64,000 nucleotides of DNA from Diphasiastrum complanatum (GCA_029204225.1 CM055095.1:22772633-22836632); one strand, 5' to 3'. Counted from the first letter of the stretch, positions 32,569-43,616 are shown. Translations and numbers: made by a program. The notes: generated by a model from the letters alone, not told the origin.

Positions 32569-33900
32569 GTGACATTTTCAAATCCAGTTATAAGTAGCGA
32601 GATACCTAGAGATCTGTCGCCACTTAGAAACCATTCTTATAATATTGTCGAAGACCTTGTTTCTAGAATGTCCAATATAACTTTTAAACAGTTATTAGAC
32701 GATAACCAATATTATAAAAAAGAAATCAAGCAATTTTTGCAAAATAAAAAGAGAAGAAAGGCAAAGTTACCAGTAGTCAACATAGGATTAGTTAATTATG
32801 GTGATGAAGGCCAACCAGAGATTCAAGTAGTAATTAATGGCTGCATCTTAGATAATGTACCCATAGATTTCGGATCTAGTGTAAATATAATGACTAAAGA
32901 AACATCATATGAAATAGGCATTCATCATAGAATAGCACCCACTTTAAGACATTTAAGGTTAGCCGATGCAACTAGAAGATCACCAATAGGAGAACTATCT
33001 CAGATTACAGTTTATATTGGAGACCATAAGTTTCTTATGGATTTTATAATATTAAAAACTACGAGACAATCGTCATGTAGAAAGTTATCAGGATGACAAA
33101 AAGTTATAAAAAATCTCCACATCATGGGAAAAAGATAAGTACGAAGGTGAGACACCTACATATTCCTCGAGCTATACTTCAGAGGAAGAAGGGCTTCAGT
33201 CAATAGGGACTGAGGAAGGGGAGAGGTTAGTTACATAAAGAATACCTGCATATAGTAATAGAGTAGAATATGTAGATAGAGGAGATTGTGGAGTTCCTGA
33301 GATTAGTGCGATCATAGGAGATCAGACCATAGATAAGATACTAATAGACTCAGAATTGAGTATCAACCTAGTAACGAAAACAACGGTTAAAGAATTAGGA
33401 TTAGAAAACCAGATACAGCCTATCACTTATCATGAAATCCATTTAGCAGACCCGACTAAATGTATACCAGTAGGTGAGCTAAAAGGTATTAACGTAGTTA
33501 TAGAGACAGAGATGTTTGTTATGAATTTCCTTGTCATAAATCCAGTAGATACACCACCTTATTTGATATTATTTGGAAGACCATGGTTATATTAGGCAGA
33601 TGCTATTATAAATTGGTCTACCAAATAGATATTTTTTCCAGGTATTCTCACAGCCAGTCCAATAGGGGATCACCTTTTGAGATGGGGTGAGGAGTTAGCT
33701 AGACTTGCTAAATCATGAATCAATTTCATAGAATGCTATGAGATTGATGAGGAAGTAGACATGCCGACAACATCCGAGTCGAGAGAAATTCTGGGTGGAA
33801 CCAGAGCAAGTCTGACCGAGGGGATAATAGGTAAAATAGATTATGTAGGAATAGAAATTAATAAAGGTAAGACTTTGAATCTATATAAACACCAATCGGA
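32569..33900 (+). pseudogene. Two tandem retropepsin-like domains of gypsy A
   Basis: Domain 1 (about 32815-33060): PEIQVVINGCILDNVPIDFG, SSVNIMTKETSYEIGI, LRLADATRRSPIGELSQITV. Domain 2 (about 33295-33590): PEISAIIGDQTIDKILIDSE, LSINLVTKTTVKELGL, IHLADPTKCIPVGELKGINV, ending PPYLILFGRPWLY. The two are collinear and similar to each other. The catalytic D-T/S-G triad reads DFG in domain 1 and DSE in domain 2. Retropepsins normally occur once per polyprotein and work as homodimers. Stops lie between the domains, and a pol linker follows to the copia insertion at 33923. Confidence 0.75.
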
Positions 33901-33923
33901 CCAAGAACGTGAAGCGTATATAT

Positions 33924-34468
33924 TGTGAGAGATTTCAACTAGTTTAGTCTAGTTTAGTCACATTTTGGTAAATTGTCAATAAGAGGCCAAAACTCATTTT
34001 AGACTTAGAGATAAGCTTTTTGAAGTTGTATTAGTTTAAAATACATTCAATAAACACTTTTGGAAAGTGTGGGAAAGTTGGTAGTCGAGTTTGAGAGAGA
34101 TTCAAATTTGAACTTTGGGTACATTGAATCTAGACCCAAAAATAGTAGGGTTTACATTTTGGAGGGAAAGCCAAGTGGCCAAATAGGGTTTGGAAACTCT
34201 ATAAATCTTGCAATCTTGTGTGTAGAATGATCATTTATTGCTATTTTTGGTTCCACACATGTGAAATACAGTAGGGTACTGTAATTGTACGGACAACAAA
34301 CATATTTTATGTTTTGGTTCATGTTTGATCAATATCTCTTAGAGTTTGCATCTCATTTTGTATGTAGATGCTGATTTTTCTACATTGGTAGGATTGTTGG
34401 TTTGCTCCTTATTGTAACCAAAGATTTGGGACATGGATTGGATCTTGAATGATCTGAAATCCTTCACA
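33924..34468 (+). repeat. 5' LTR of copia copy 2, with internal deletion
   Basis: 545 bp. It lacks about 109 bp present in the 3' LTR, between CTCTATAAA and TCTTGCAATC, so the sequence just downstream of the TATA box (34200-34206) is gone. Confidence 0.95.
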
Positions 34469-34480
34469 TGGTATCAGAGC
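34469..34480 (+). other. Primer binding site
   Basis: TGGTATCAGAGC directly after the LTR. Confidence 0.9.
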
Positions 34481-35064
34481 TCTTGTGTTTCAGGTTATGA
34501 AAGGATCAGCCATCTTTAGCAAGGATTTTGGAGGAGTTACCAATGCTAGAGCATGCTAGATTGATCTCTACTCAAAAATCAACATTTTTGCATGTGTAGA
34601 ATTGATATTTTGTAGGTCAAAACTCAATATATGGTTATATACTTGTTCAATTCCGATTTCACACTTGGCTTACTGGTGATTTTTGGTGCATTAGGAAGGT
34701 CTCATTGGAGTCTACAAGAAGATATACCAAGTTTCTAGAAATTGCATGTAGAATCTGAGATATTCAATTTTTTGTGATTTTGTCAAAACCCTAATTTTGA
34801 TTGGATCTCTAGTTTGTGAGGTTAATGAACTTCATTTGAGTGTGTCTCAATCTTAGGAAGTGGCAAGAATCATTAAATTGAGGATAGATCATAGGTTGAT
34901 CAAGATCTCACTATTCTATGTGTTGATTTTCTAGTTAGAAGTGCTAGAAGAGATTTGAGAGGTTCCATATCTTTGTGATATCTTCTTGAGTTCATTTGTT
35001 GACATTCAAGAGAGTGCTTTGTGCATTGGAATAGATTGAAAAAAGAAGATCAAGTCACTTCAAC

Positions 35065-35793
35065 ATGGCTACAAGTGGTGGATCTATGTTGGAGAGCAAT
35101 GATAGGCTTACCTCAATCAACTATTCTACTTGGAAGGTGAGGATGGAGTCCTTATTGGAGATGAATGAGTTGATGGAGATTGTTGCAGGTGTGGAGAAGA
35201 GACCTCAAGCACCTCAAGATCAAGTGAGGTATGACAAGAGAGCAAAGAAAGCTCTACACATGATCAAGATGAATGTTACCAATGAACTTCTCAAGGAAGT
35301 TGGTAAGTGCACATCATCTTTGGAGGCTTGGGAAGCTTTGAAGAAGCTTTGTGAATACAAGTCTACATCAAGAGTGCTTACTCTTAGGAGGCAAATCTTT
35401 CAAAGTTTGCAAAAGAAGGAAGAGAGTACTCATGCTTTTGTTTTGAGAGTTAAAGCATTCAATGATGAGTTAGCATGTATTGATGAAAGCATTAAGGAGG
35501 TAGAACTTGTTCAAGTTATACTTAATGGCTTGTTGGATGATCATGCTAATCTTGTTCAAAGTTTTGCTATTCAAAAGACTTTGCCAAGTATTGTGGATTT
35601 GCAAGAGATCTTGGTGAATGAGGAGTATAGGCTTCAATCAAGAGGAGGTGGATTCACATCGACATCTCATTATGAAGAGGATGCTATGTTCATCAAGGCA
35701 AGTTCAAGGGCAAAGGCAAAGGCAAGTGGTCTGAAGGGCAAGATCAAGGTGAGACTTCTTCTTTTGGCAAAAAGAAAGATAAGTCTAAGTTGA
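35065..35793 (+). CDS. Copia gag (UBN2-type)
   Basis: ATG 35065, 242 codons. It starts MATSGGSMLESNDRLTSINY and has the copia gag segments WKVRMESLLEMNELMEIV, ALHMIKMNVTNELLKEVG, AWEALKKLCEYKSTSRVLTL and VQVILNGLLDDHANLVQSFA. From about 35699 the frame is shifted: adding one G in the AAGGCAAG stretch would carry gag straight into the zinc knuckle. One base separates this gag from the next ORF, which in copia elements is normally a single polyprotein. It forms the virus-like particle. Confidence 0.9.
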   Translation: MATSGGSMLESNDRLTSINYSTWKVRMESLLEMNELMEIVAGVEKRPQAPQDQVRYDKRAKKALHMIKMNVTNELLKEVGKCTSSLEAWEALKKLCEYKSTSRVLTLRRQIFQSLQKKEESTHAFVLRVKAFNDELACIDESIKEVELVQVILNGLLDDHANLVQSFAIQKTLPSIVDLQEILVNEEYRLQSRGGGFTSTSHYEEDAMFIKASSRAKAKASGLKGKIKVRLLLLAKRKISLS

Positions 35794-38276
35794 AATGCTT
35801 TTATTGTGGAATCAAAGGGCATTTTGCAAATGAATGTTTGAAGAAGCAAAGAGATGAAGGTAGCAAGCAAATCAACTTTACTACTAATGATGAGGGTCTA
35901 GGTGGTGGTGATTCTCTTTTGATGTGTTCTTCAAGTCCAATATCAAGTGAAGGTGACAAAGATTCATGGTGGATTGATAGTGGAGCTAGCTCACACATGA
36001 CTAGTCACAAGGAGTTCTTTACTTCTTTGGTCACTTATGATGGAGCCAAGAAAGCAATTCACATGGCCAATGGTGGTGAGTGTGTGATTGAAGGTATTGG
36101 TTCAATTCCTATTTGTCTCTCTACTAATAAGAAAGCAAGACTTGATGGTGCTCTTTACATTCCTTCACTTTCAAAGAATTTGATAAGTGTTGGTCAAATA
36201 ATAGAGAAAGGATACATGGTAAAGTTTGGGGGTGATGCTTGTTTCATTACAAAGGAAGAAATCTTGGTTGCTAGGGGCAATAAACAAGGTAGACTTTTCA
36301 AGCTTGATGCTTTTGTTATGGCTATCAAAAAGGATGGAATGGAAAAGGAGATTGGTCTCAACTTTCCAAAGTTACCTTTTAGCATCAATAAGATTGGTGG
36401 ATCTTATGCAAAGTCTAACAAGCTTCCTTATGCTAGATCTAGGTCAAGATCTAATATGCTTCTTGGAGATGTTCATCTTTGTGCTAACTTGGCTAGTCTT
36501 GAGGATAATGATGGTGTTTCAATGGTTCTTCATGGCAAGTGCAAGCATGCAAAAGGTAAGGAAAGAGCTAACTTCATCAATGGAGGTGAAGGTTCTTCCT
36601 TGGAAAAGATTGTTGCTAATGATTTCTTTGATCATATGGAAAAGGATGTTGCTAGGTGCATGCATGAAGGAGGTGGTTCTTCTACATTCTTTTGTTATGA
36701 TTTCAAGAAAGTCATTTTTCCAGCAAGTGGAGTCACATGTCTTCATAAAGAGAGTAGATCAAATGGTTCTATCAAGAGACTTAGTGAGGGAGATAATCAC
36801 AAGTCAAGAAGAAGAGAAGTATGTGAAGAGTTCAAAGTAGGATGTACTTTGAATGATGTCATTGTGAATGATAGTGAGGAAGAATCATTATCATATGATT
36901 CATTACCTAAAACATTGAGTAGAAGTTCTTGTTTGAAAAAAGAGAGTACTTCAATCATCCTTATGTTGAAGGTACTAATCATTTTTCTCATGGCTTCTAA
37001 TGTCTTTGAGGTTTCTACTTCTTATGATGCAATCATTAAGAGGGAGTCTTATGAAGGAAAGAGCAATGAAAGATTGGTTCTTGGAAAGATTCAAGGCATG
37101 GATCTCACATCTCTTCATCAACTCAAAGGATTCTATGATTGTGAATTTATCACTCATAATCGAGATGGCAAAAGGTTGGTTGGAGAAGACTACATGGAGC
37201 AAATCGAGAGGCAATTTATTCAAGGCAAGGGAGATCTCATTGGTGAGCTTATTGAGGTTTGTTATGGGCTCAAGAGGGCTGGATTTATTAGGTTTGATAC
37301 TCACCTTCACCTACTCTACTTCATGTTGGATGGAAAGTTTGGAAACTATCTTTTGATTTATGATGGTGACATTGGTGACATTGTTTTCACTAACCTTTGT
37401 GGAAATTCGAGATCAAGCATTGATGAGTTCTTGTCGGATCTAGATCATATGTTTGAGAGGGAGTATTTTCAGAGGTTCAAGTCTGAATATATTCATATCT
37501 TTGATATCTTTGATGATCAAGAGAAAGGTAAGCAAGTGGAAGCGACACACTTTGCTTTACTCACATGTTTTGGAGAATTTTCTTGTGTAGATGATGCTAT
37601 GCAAGTGGATATTGGTTCTCATGGTTTTCATACTGGAAAAGCAAGTAATGGATCTGGAAAACAAAGTTTGTTCAATGACTTTGATGGTCAAGAGGAAGAT
37701 CAAGAGGTTGGTCTCAAAGGGCTTCAACAACACAAAAGGAAAGGTGGCAATTTGGAGCTAGTCAAGAGCATCAAAGGAGAGGTAATTGGCAAAGATGTTA
37801 TGGATCTGTTTTTGCACCTTATTGAAGACTCAAGTAAGGTCAAAGGAGAAGCAAGGAAGTGTTGTTCAAGTTTACTTTACTTGTTCTATCTCATGTTTGA
37901 GCTATTTCATGTGGATGTGTGCAAATTGTCAAGATATGGACAAACTAGCTACATTGTCTTGCAATATCTTATTGTTGGAGTTGTACTAGCATTCTTGGAT
38001 GGTTTTGCTGATGGAAATGAAGCTAATGGAGGTTCAATATGTCACTCATCCATGGCTAAGTTCTCAAGTGTTGAGCTACTTGGTGCCAATACTTGGAGAT
38101 TGTCAATTTTTGGTGAATTTATGGTCATTTTCTTGTGTCAAGTAGACCTTGAAGATGGACTAGTGCAAACTACTTGGTTTATGGAGTCATGTGGTGCTAG
38201 ATTTGCATCATTTATGTACTCACATACTCATGTATTTTCAAGGTTTGATGGTTTCTTGTGGCAAGATGGAGATTGA
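35790..38276 (+). CDS. Copia polyprotein with intact frame but no catalytic integrase/RT motifs
   Basis: 828 codons without a stop; no ATG at the start because it continues gag. Residues 1-20: zinc knuckle CFYCGIKGHFANEC. About 55-65: protease DSWWIDSGASSHMT, intact active site. About 115-175: rest of protease. Then KSNKLPYARSRSRSN, from the GAG-pre-integrase end, after which no D,D-35-E core can be found. Residues 440-570 follow the layout of copia RT (YMEQIERQFIQGKGDL, CYGLKRAGFIRFDTHL, SSIDEFLSDLDHMFE), but the YVDD box reads IYDGDIGDIVFT. Residues 620-760 match the altered region of copy 1. Likely role: gag/protease function at best, with RT and integrase supplied by relatives. Confidence 0.85.
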   Translation: MKCFYCGIKGHFANECLKKQRDEGSKQINFTTNDEGLGGGDSLLMCSSSPISSEGDKDSWWIDSGASSHMTSHKEFFTSLVTYDGAKKAIHMANGGECVIEGIGSIPICLSTNKKARLDGALYIPSLSKNLISVGQIIEKGYMVKFGGDACFITKEEILVARGNKQGRLFKLDAFVMAIKKDGMEKEIGLNFPKLPFSINKIGGSYAKSNKLPYARSRSRSNMLLGDVHLCANLASLEDNDGVSMVLHGKCKHAKGKERANFINGGEGSSLEKIVANDFFDHMEKDVARCMHEGGGSSTFFCYDFKKVIFPASGVTCLHKESRSNGSIKRLSEGDNHKSRRREVCEEFKVGCTLNDVIVNDSEEESLSYDSLPKTLSRSSCLKKESTSIILMLKVLIIFLMASNVFEVSTSYDAIIKRESYEGKSNERLVLGKIQGMDLTSLHQLKGFYDCEFITHNRDGKRLVGEDYMEQIERQFIQGKGDLIGELIEVCYGLKRAGFIRFDTHLHLLYFMLDGKFGNYLLIYDGDIGDIVFTNLCGNSRSSIDEFLSDLDHMFEREYFQRFKSEYIHIFDIFDDQEKGKQVEATHFALLTCFGEFSCVDDAMQVDIGSHGFHTGKASNGSGKQSLFNDFDGQEEDQEVGLKGLQQHKRKGGNLELVKSIKGEVIGKDVMDLFLHLIEDSSKVKGEARKCCSSLLYLFYLMFELFHVDVCKLSRYGQTSYIVLQYLIVGVVLAFLDGFADGNEANGGSICHSSMAKFSSVELLGANTWRLSIFGEFMVIFLCQVDLEDGLVQTTWFMESCGARFASFMYSHTHVFSRFDGFLWQDGD

Positions 38277-38646
38277 GGCTCATTCATGGAGTTTTATGGT
38301 GGAGACATATCAAGAAAGGACAAAGTTGGAGGAGACAAGCAAGCAAGTGGTCATCACTCACATTTATTGTTTGGTTGCTGTAATTTTCCGGAGATTTCAG
38401 AGTTTGAAACATGGAGGAATCATTTCATTCACATTCTATTTGGTTCTTCATGTTTTAGTTATATCTTGATGTGTAAAATTGATGTAAGAAATAGTGAAGT
38501 ATCCAATTTGGACACTATTCTCTATATCAATTATGAAAGATACTTTAGAACCTTAGAAAGAAGATCTATACTTAGGATGGAGATCATTCTAAAGTTGGAT
38601 CAAAGTTCTATTGTCAAAACTATGCCAAAACTAGTTGAAGAGGGGG

Positions 38647-39300
38647 TGTGAGAGATTTCAACTAGTTTAGTCTAGTTTAGTCACATTTTGGTAAATTGTC
38701 AATAAGAGGCCAAAACTCATTTTAGACTTAGAGATAAACTTTTTGAAGTTATATTAGTTTAAAATACATTCAATAAACACTTTTGGAAAGTGTGGGAAAG
38801 TTGGTAGTCAAGTTTGAGAGAGATTCAAATTTGAACTTTGGGTACATTGAATCTAGACCCAAAAATAGTAGGGTTTACATTTTGGAGGGAAAGCCAAGTG
38901 GCCAAATAGGGTTTGGAAACTCTATAAAAGGATGTAACTCGTGGAGAGACACATCTTCTCTCTTCTCTCTCTCATTTCATCATTATACATGGTTCTCTTT
39001 GGGTTCTACTACTCATTGGTGCACTATCTTGGTGTTATCTTGCAATCTTGTGTGTAGAATGATCATTTATTGCTATTTTCGGTTCCACACGTGTGAAATA
39101 CAGTAGGGTACTATAATTGTACGGAAAGCAAACATATTTTATGTTTTGGTTCATGTTTGATCAATATCTCTTAGAGTTTGCATCTCATTTTGTATGTAGA
39201 TGCTGATTTTTCTACATTGGCAGGATTGTTGGTTTGCTCCTTATTGTAACCAAAGATTTGGGACATGGATTGGATCTTGAATGATCTGAAATCCTTCACA
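38647..39300 (+). repeat. 3' LTR of copia copy 2
   Basis: 654 bp, TGTGAGAG...CCTTCACA, with TATAAAAG at 38923-38930. Confidence 0.95.
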
Positions 39301-40610
39301 TATATTGCTTCTTCAAAAATACCAAAATGTGTTTGCTTGGTCGATGGATGATTTAAATGGGGTGAACATAGAATAGATCTCATTCAGGGAACAATACCTG
39401 TTAGGCAGCGCCAATATAGATTGAATCCAAAGTACTCCTTATTAGTAAAAGATGAATTAGATAGATGTCTTAGAGCGGGTATTATATATCCTGTTCTAAG
39501 CAGTGAGTGGGTGTCACCAATAGTTATAGTACCTAAGAAGAAGACGGGCAAGATTAGAGTTTGTCAGGATTTTAGGAAACTAAATGCTGCCACAACAAAA
39601 GATTATCATCCTCTGCCGTATACAGATACTATTCTTGACCAGGTAGCAGGACATGAACATTATAGTTTTTTAGATGGATTCTCAGGTTATAACCAAGTTT
39701 TTATAAAAGAGGAAGATAGATCCAAAACTACTTTCACCACTGATTGGGGGACGTACGCAAATACGCGAATGCCCTTTGGTCTTTGTAATGCACCTGCCAC
39801 ATTCCAATGTATGATGACAAATATTTTTCAAAGAAAGTTTTTAGAAATTTTTATGGATGACTTTTGTGTCTATTCATCAACTAAAATCCATTTAGATGCA
39901 TTAGAGAAAACATTGAGAAGATGTCAAGAGACATCTCTTAAACTGCATCCAGCTAAGTGTCACTTTGGGATGAGAGAAGGCATCCTTTAGGGCATAAAAT
40001 TTTGAAAGATGGTATACAAGCCGACATCGAAAAAATAAAAATGATTTTAGAATTATTAGAACCAACCAATTTAAGAGAGCTTAGAGGTTTTCTAGGACAT
40101 GTAGGTTACTATCGGAGGATAACTAAAGATTATGTTATAATAGTAACTCCTTTAATAAGTTTACTAAAAAAATCTGTTGAGTACCATTGGACGCAGGACC
40201 ATCAACAAGCTTTTGATCAATTGAAACAGTCATTAGCAAAAGCCACTGGGGTTAGACCTCCAAATTGGACTAAAAAGTTCCATGTATATGTAGACACGTC
40301 ATCTTTTGCGACAGGTGTAGTGCTTAGTCAGAAAGATGACTAAAATATAGATTATCCAATTTACTATGCAGGGAGGCAACTCGCTGCATCAGAAAAGAAT
40401 TATTCCGCTACAGAGCGAGAAGCACTAGGGATGATTTATTCAGTAAAGAAATTTAGACCTTACCTTTTAGGATATCCTTTTGTTTTTCACGTAGATCATT
40501 ACGCATTAAAACATTTAGTGAATAAAACCTGATCTTTTAGGTAGAATAGCTAGATGGGTATTATTATTAGATGAGTTTAATTATAAAGTAGAATTAAGAA
40601 GAGGCAAGGA
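39301..40610 (+). pseudogene. Gypsy A reverse transcriptase and RNase H
   Basis: Starts at the copia junction. 39421-39990 is a good RT: KYSLLVKDELDRCLRAGIIY, SEWVSPIVIVPKKKTGKIRV, HYSFLDGFSGYNQVF, MPFGLCNAPATFQC and the catalytic box IFMDDFCVYS. A frameshift at about 39985 leads to the thumb (LRELRGFLGHVGYYRRI) and RNase H (HVYVDTSSFATGVVLSQKDD, stop at 40341, then YPIYYAGRQLAASEKNYSAT and EREALGMIYSVKKFRPYLLG). Converts element RNA to DNA in the particle. Confidence 0.95.
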
Positions 40611-40618
40611 TCATCAAA

Positions 40619-41971
40619 ATGCCGACTATATATCCCGCCTCCAAACAAAAAAATCAGCTAGAACCCATTTTTGATGAATTTCCAAATGAACATATAATGT
40701 GTATTCAATCAGAAACATCAATTTATAGGGACGTTATTAATTTTTTACAGGACCAGATATATCATGAACATTTTAATAAACAACAAAAAACTGTTTTTCT
40801 TTCTAGGGTAGGACCTTACACAATTGTAAATAGTATATTGTATAAATTAGGAGCTGACGATAGTCTCCGCCAATGTTTAGAACCAACCGAGACAACCGTT
40901 GTAATAAGTGCATTACATGAGGAAGATTCGGGGGGTCACTATGCTCTTAAAAACACTACAAAAAAGATTTTCAATGCTAAATATTGGTGGCCTACCGTCT
41001 ATAGAGATGTTAAATTATTCATTAAAAAATATGATGCATGCCCGAGGATGGGGAAACCCAGTTTCGCAACACATTGGCCGCTTACTCCAATTATTCCCTT
41101 AGCACCCTTTGAGAAGTGGGGGATAGATTTTGTAGGGCCTATTAAACCGATCATGCATAAAACCCGTCGTCGTTACATACTCGTTGCCACAGACTATGCT
41201 ACCAAGATGGTAGAGGCCGAAGCCACTATTAAAAATGATGCTAAGACTGTAGCAAAGTTTTTATTCCAAAACATTATCATGCGATATGGTTGTCCCTTAG
41301 AACTCGTTAGCGATAGGGGAACCCATTTCCTTAATCAGACCATAGAAGCCATGTTGTCATATTTTTCTATTACACATCGTCAAACCACTCCATATAATCC
41401 AAAAGCAAATGGGCTTACGGAGCGGGCAAATGGAATTCTATGTAAAATTTTGAATAAAGTAACGGAAACACATTCTTTTGATTGGGATCAGAAGTTACCA
41501 TCTGTCTTATGGGCATATAGAACTGCTGAAAAGATTACAACTAGGTAGACCCCATACTATCTTGTGTATGTAATGCATCCCATACTACCGATAGAATTCG
41601 AAGTTCCAACGTTTCGCATTAGTAATAAAGAGCGAATGGATGAACACGATAGTCTTCGGGAGCGGATGATTTCTTTGATGCAACTGGAAGAGGATCGTCG
41701 TCTTTCATTAATCGAGACTGAACGAGTCCAAAATAAAAGAAAAGAAAATTTTGATCAATCCATCAAGAAAATAAAAATTAAACAAGGGGACTATGTGCTT
41801 CTGTATTGTAACAGACACATGTTGTTTCCTGGAAAATTACATACCACATGGATGAGACCGTATAAAGTTATAGAAGTTTTTAATAATGGATCACTTCAGT
41901 TAGCTGATCTCCAAGGACATTTACTTGACACTCGAGTAAATGGTTCAAGGGTGAAGCGCTACTATGACTAA
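40619..41971 (+). pseudogene. Gypsy A integrase
   Basis: 40619-41548 includes the zinc-binding region (ALHEEDSGGHYALKNTTKK, KKYDACPRMGKP; the first cysteine of the second pair is lost), then the catalytic core with WGIDFVGPIKP (first D), LELVSDRGTHFLNQ (second D) and TTPYNPKANGLTERANGIL (glutamate). One TAG at 41546 separates the C-terminal part (MHPILPIEFEVPTFRI, KIKQGDYVLLYCNRHMLFPG, RVKRYYD), which stops at 41971. It is nearly complete. Confidence 0.95.
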
Positions 41972-42639
41972 TGTCCAAAACATCAGTTTTTGAAGGCCGT
42001 CATTTTTTGTCCAATTATTTTTTATTTCACCGAAGTATTAGCAAAAATGCCGAAACTAGTTTACATTTTAGCGAAAATGCCAAAGCATGCTGCATTGGTT
42101 GTATTGCGGAAAACCCGAGACCTTCGCTACATTTTATACTTTGCAAAAAACCTTGACACTACATTGGAATTTACCATTTTAGAAATACGGAAATTGCGAC
42201 ACTTACTTTCTCATTTTTCGGGATTTTCTACCTTCCGACACCTTCGCATTTTTTGCATAATAATTTTTGCTTTGATTTACCAAGCGAAACATTCGTGTAT
42301 TTTGTTTATTTATTTATATTTGTTTTTAGGACTAGCCACTTTATTATTGAGTATGTACCTTCAAAATGAAGGACACGCTTCCATTTAATATTAGTCTAAT
42401 CCGCCGAAATACCATCAATACGTCTAAAACCTCAAACACTTCAATTGTTGTCGCTACCACTTTCCATCACTCTTGCTCTTTGAATTGCGAATTGTTGCGA
42501 TCAAGCTCTTGTCTGCCATCGCTCGTTTACATCTGCAAGCACTATGGCGATTGTATTCAAAACGCACCCAAAGCTAGTAATACCAGTATTACAACCACTA
42601 GCTGTTCGAGCGTGAATTGAAGGTCTTCTTCAATTCAAT
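41972..42639 (+). other. Spacer between integrase and 3' ORF of gypsy A
   Basis: No recognised domain. Short frames here lack coding character. Confidence 0.5.
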
Positions 42640-43341
42640 ACATTAGTAATTCTTACTGATTTATGTTATGAGCTGATCCGCAATTTGGACGAAACAGAAG
42701 AAGGACATATTTTCACAACCGTCTGCAATCAAGAGATTGTTATCACAGAGGGGTTTTATTGTCATGCCTTAGGATTGCCTATGGACAGCAGTATGCCAGT
42801 TACTAAACCAGATCTCATTGCGGAGAGCGGAGCTTTTCAAGAAGAGGCTTATCTTGAGAAACGGGGATAAAAACTTTCTTACATAAGAGACCCCAATCTC
42901 AAGAGCTCCGTTCGATTTGCTCTTGCTTATATCTTCTTTATGGAACAAGAGTACACAATCCAAATACCAATATGGGATACCTATTGAGAGCTTTAAATGG
43001 AGAACAAATTGCCTTCAGACAGATTGCTTTCAAGCAATTTTGTAAATTAATAAAAGTTAATCAGTTTTCCAGGCTGGGTCAGTAGATGGGCATTTTATGT
43101 ATGCATGCTGGTGTGCTGACAGTGCACAAGGATATTAGGATTGCACTAGTACTGCCAGAGCTAGCACCATCAATTGAGGTGGCATCCCAGATGCAGACAT
43201 CAAAGGCAGCCACATCAACATCATCCAGTCAAGGGAGCATGGTGAGGATGACTTCGCCATCATCCCATTACACACCACTATCTAGCAAAGAAGGAAATAG
43301 TAATGCGGAAGAGGAGGCGGAGGACACTGCTGATCAGGAGT
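42640..43341 (+). pseudogene. Gypsy A 3' ORF, N-terminal part
   Basis: Frames with stops: ELIRNLDETEEGHIFTTVCN, EGFYCHALGLPMDSS, IRDPNLKSSVRFALAYIFFM, then a Ser/Thr-rich then acidic stretch ending NAEEEAEDTADQ at 43337. FCTALGLPLD in the 3' ORF of gypsy B (44230) corresponds to YCHALGLPMD here, so the ORF is shared by both elements. The acidic tail is cut at 43341; its continuation in the same frame is at 18820 on the minus strand. Confidence 0.7.
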
Positions 43342-43600
43342 AAAGTTACTCTAGTTTATCATGTCTTTTTGTATCTAGTCGTTTACGTATGGACAGCCTA
43401 GTAAAGGTTGTCCAAGACAATGTCTTTTCTTTTAAAAGGTCTTGTCCTTAATTACAAGGCAAGTACTTAGGAGATATATTCCCGAAAAATGACTTAGGCC
43501 TCTTCATGATTTATACTTATCCAGATCATATCTTCATTTTTGAGTATCTCATGCCATAGTTATGTTGATAATTAATATTGAATATTTTTGTGGCATCACA
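43341..43600 (-). repeat. Gypsy B 3' LTR, first 260 bp
   Basis: Matches 46991-47254 closely (shared TTACTCTAGTTTATCATGTC and CTTAGGAGATATATTCCCG) and stops at TAAAGTTACTC. Directly preceded by the polypurine tract. Confidence 0.95.
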
Positions 43601-43616
43601 TATCCCCTTCCTCAAA
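43601..43616 (-). other. Polypurine tract of gypsy B
   Basis: TTTGAGGAAGGGGATA on the minus strand, just before TGTGATGCC. Confidence 0.85.

Larger units (their letters stand above)
33924..39300 (+). mobile_element. Complete Ty1/copia element (copy 2) with altered pol
   Basis: LTRs 33924-34468 and 38647-39300 (TGTGAGAG...CCTTCACA) are flanked by the 5-bp duplication TATAT (33919-33923 and 39301-39305). Primer site 34469-34480; polypurine GAAGAGGGGG before the 3' LTR. Inside are a full gag and an 828-codon pol-derived ORF. It sits in gypsy A between protease and RT and belongs to the same family as copy 1. Confidence 0.95.
30008..43341 (+). mobile_element. Gypsy A main body (5' LTR fragment to 3' ORF)
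   Basis: Order: partial 5' LTR, TGGCGCC primer site, gag with two zinc knuckles, protease region, RT, RNase H, integrase, then a 3' ORF cut at 43341. The pol order PR-RT-RH-INT and the primer site place it in Ty3/gypsy, Athila/Tat-like in layout. A complete copia (33924-39300) is nested between protease and RT. Its 3' ORF end and 3' LTR lie inverted at 18820-16136. Many stops show it is inactive. Confidence 0.9.

Noticed and set aside
36194..37310. Minus-strand frames across copia copy 2
   Set aside because: They are shadows of the 828-codon plus-strand frame and show no motif.
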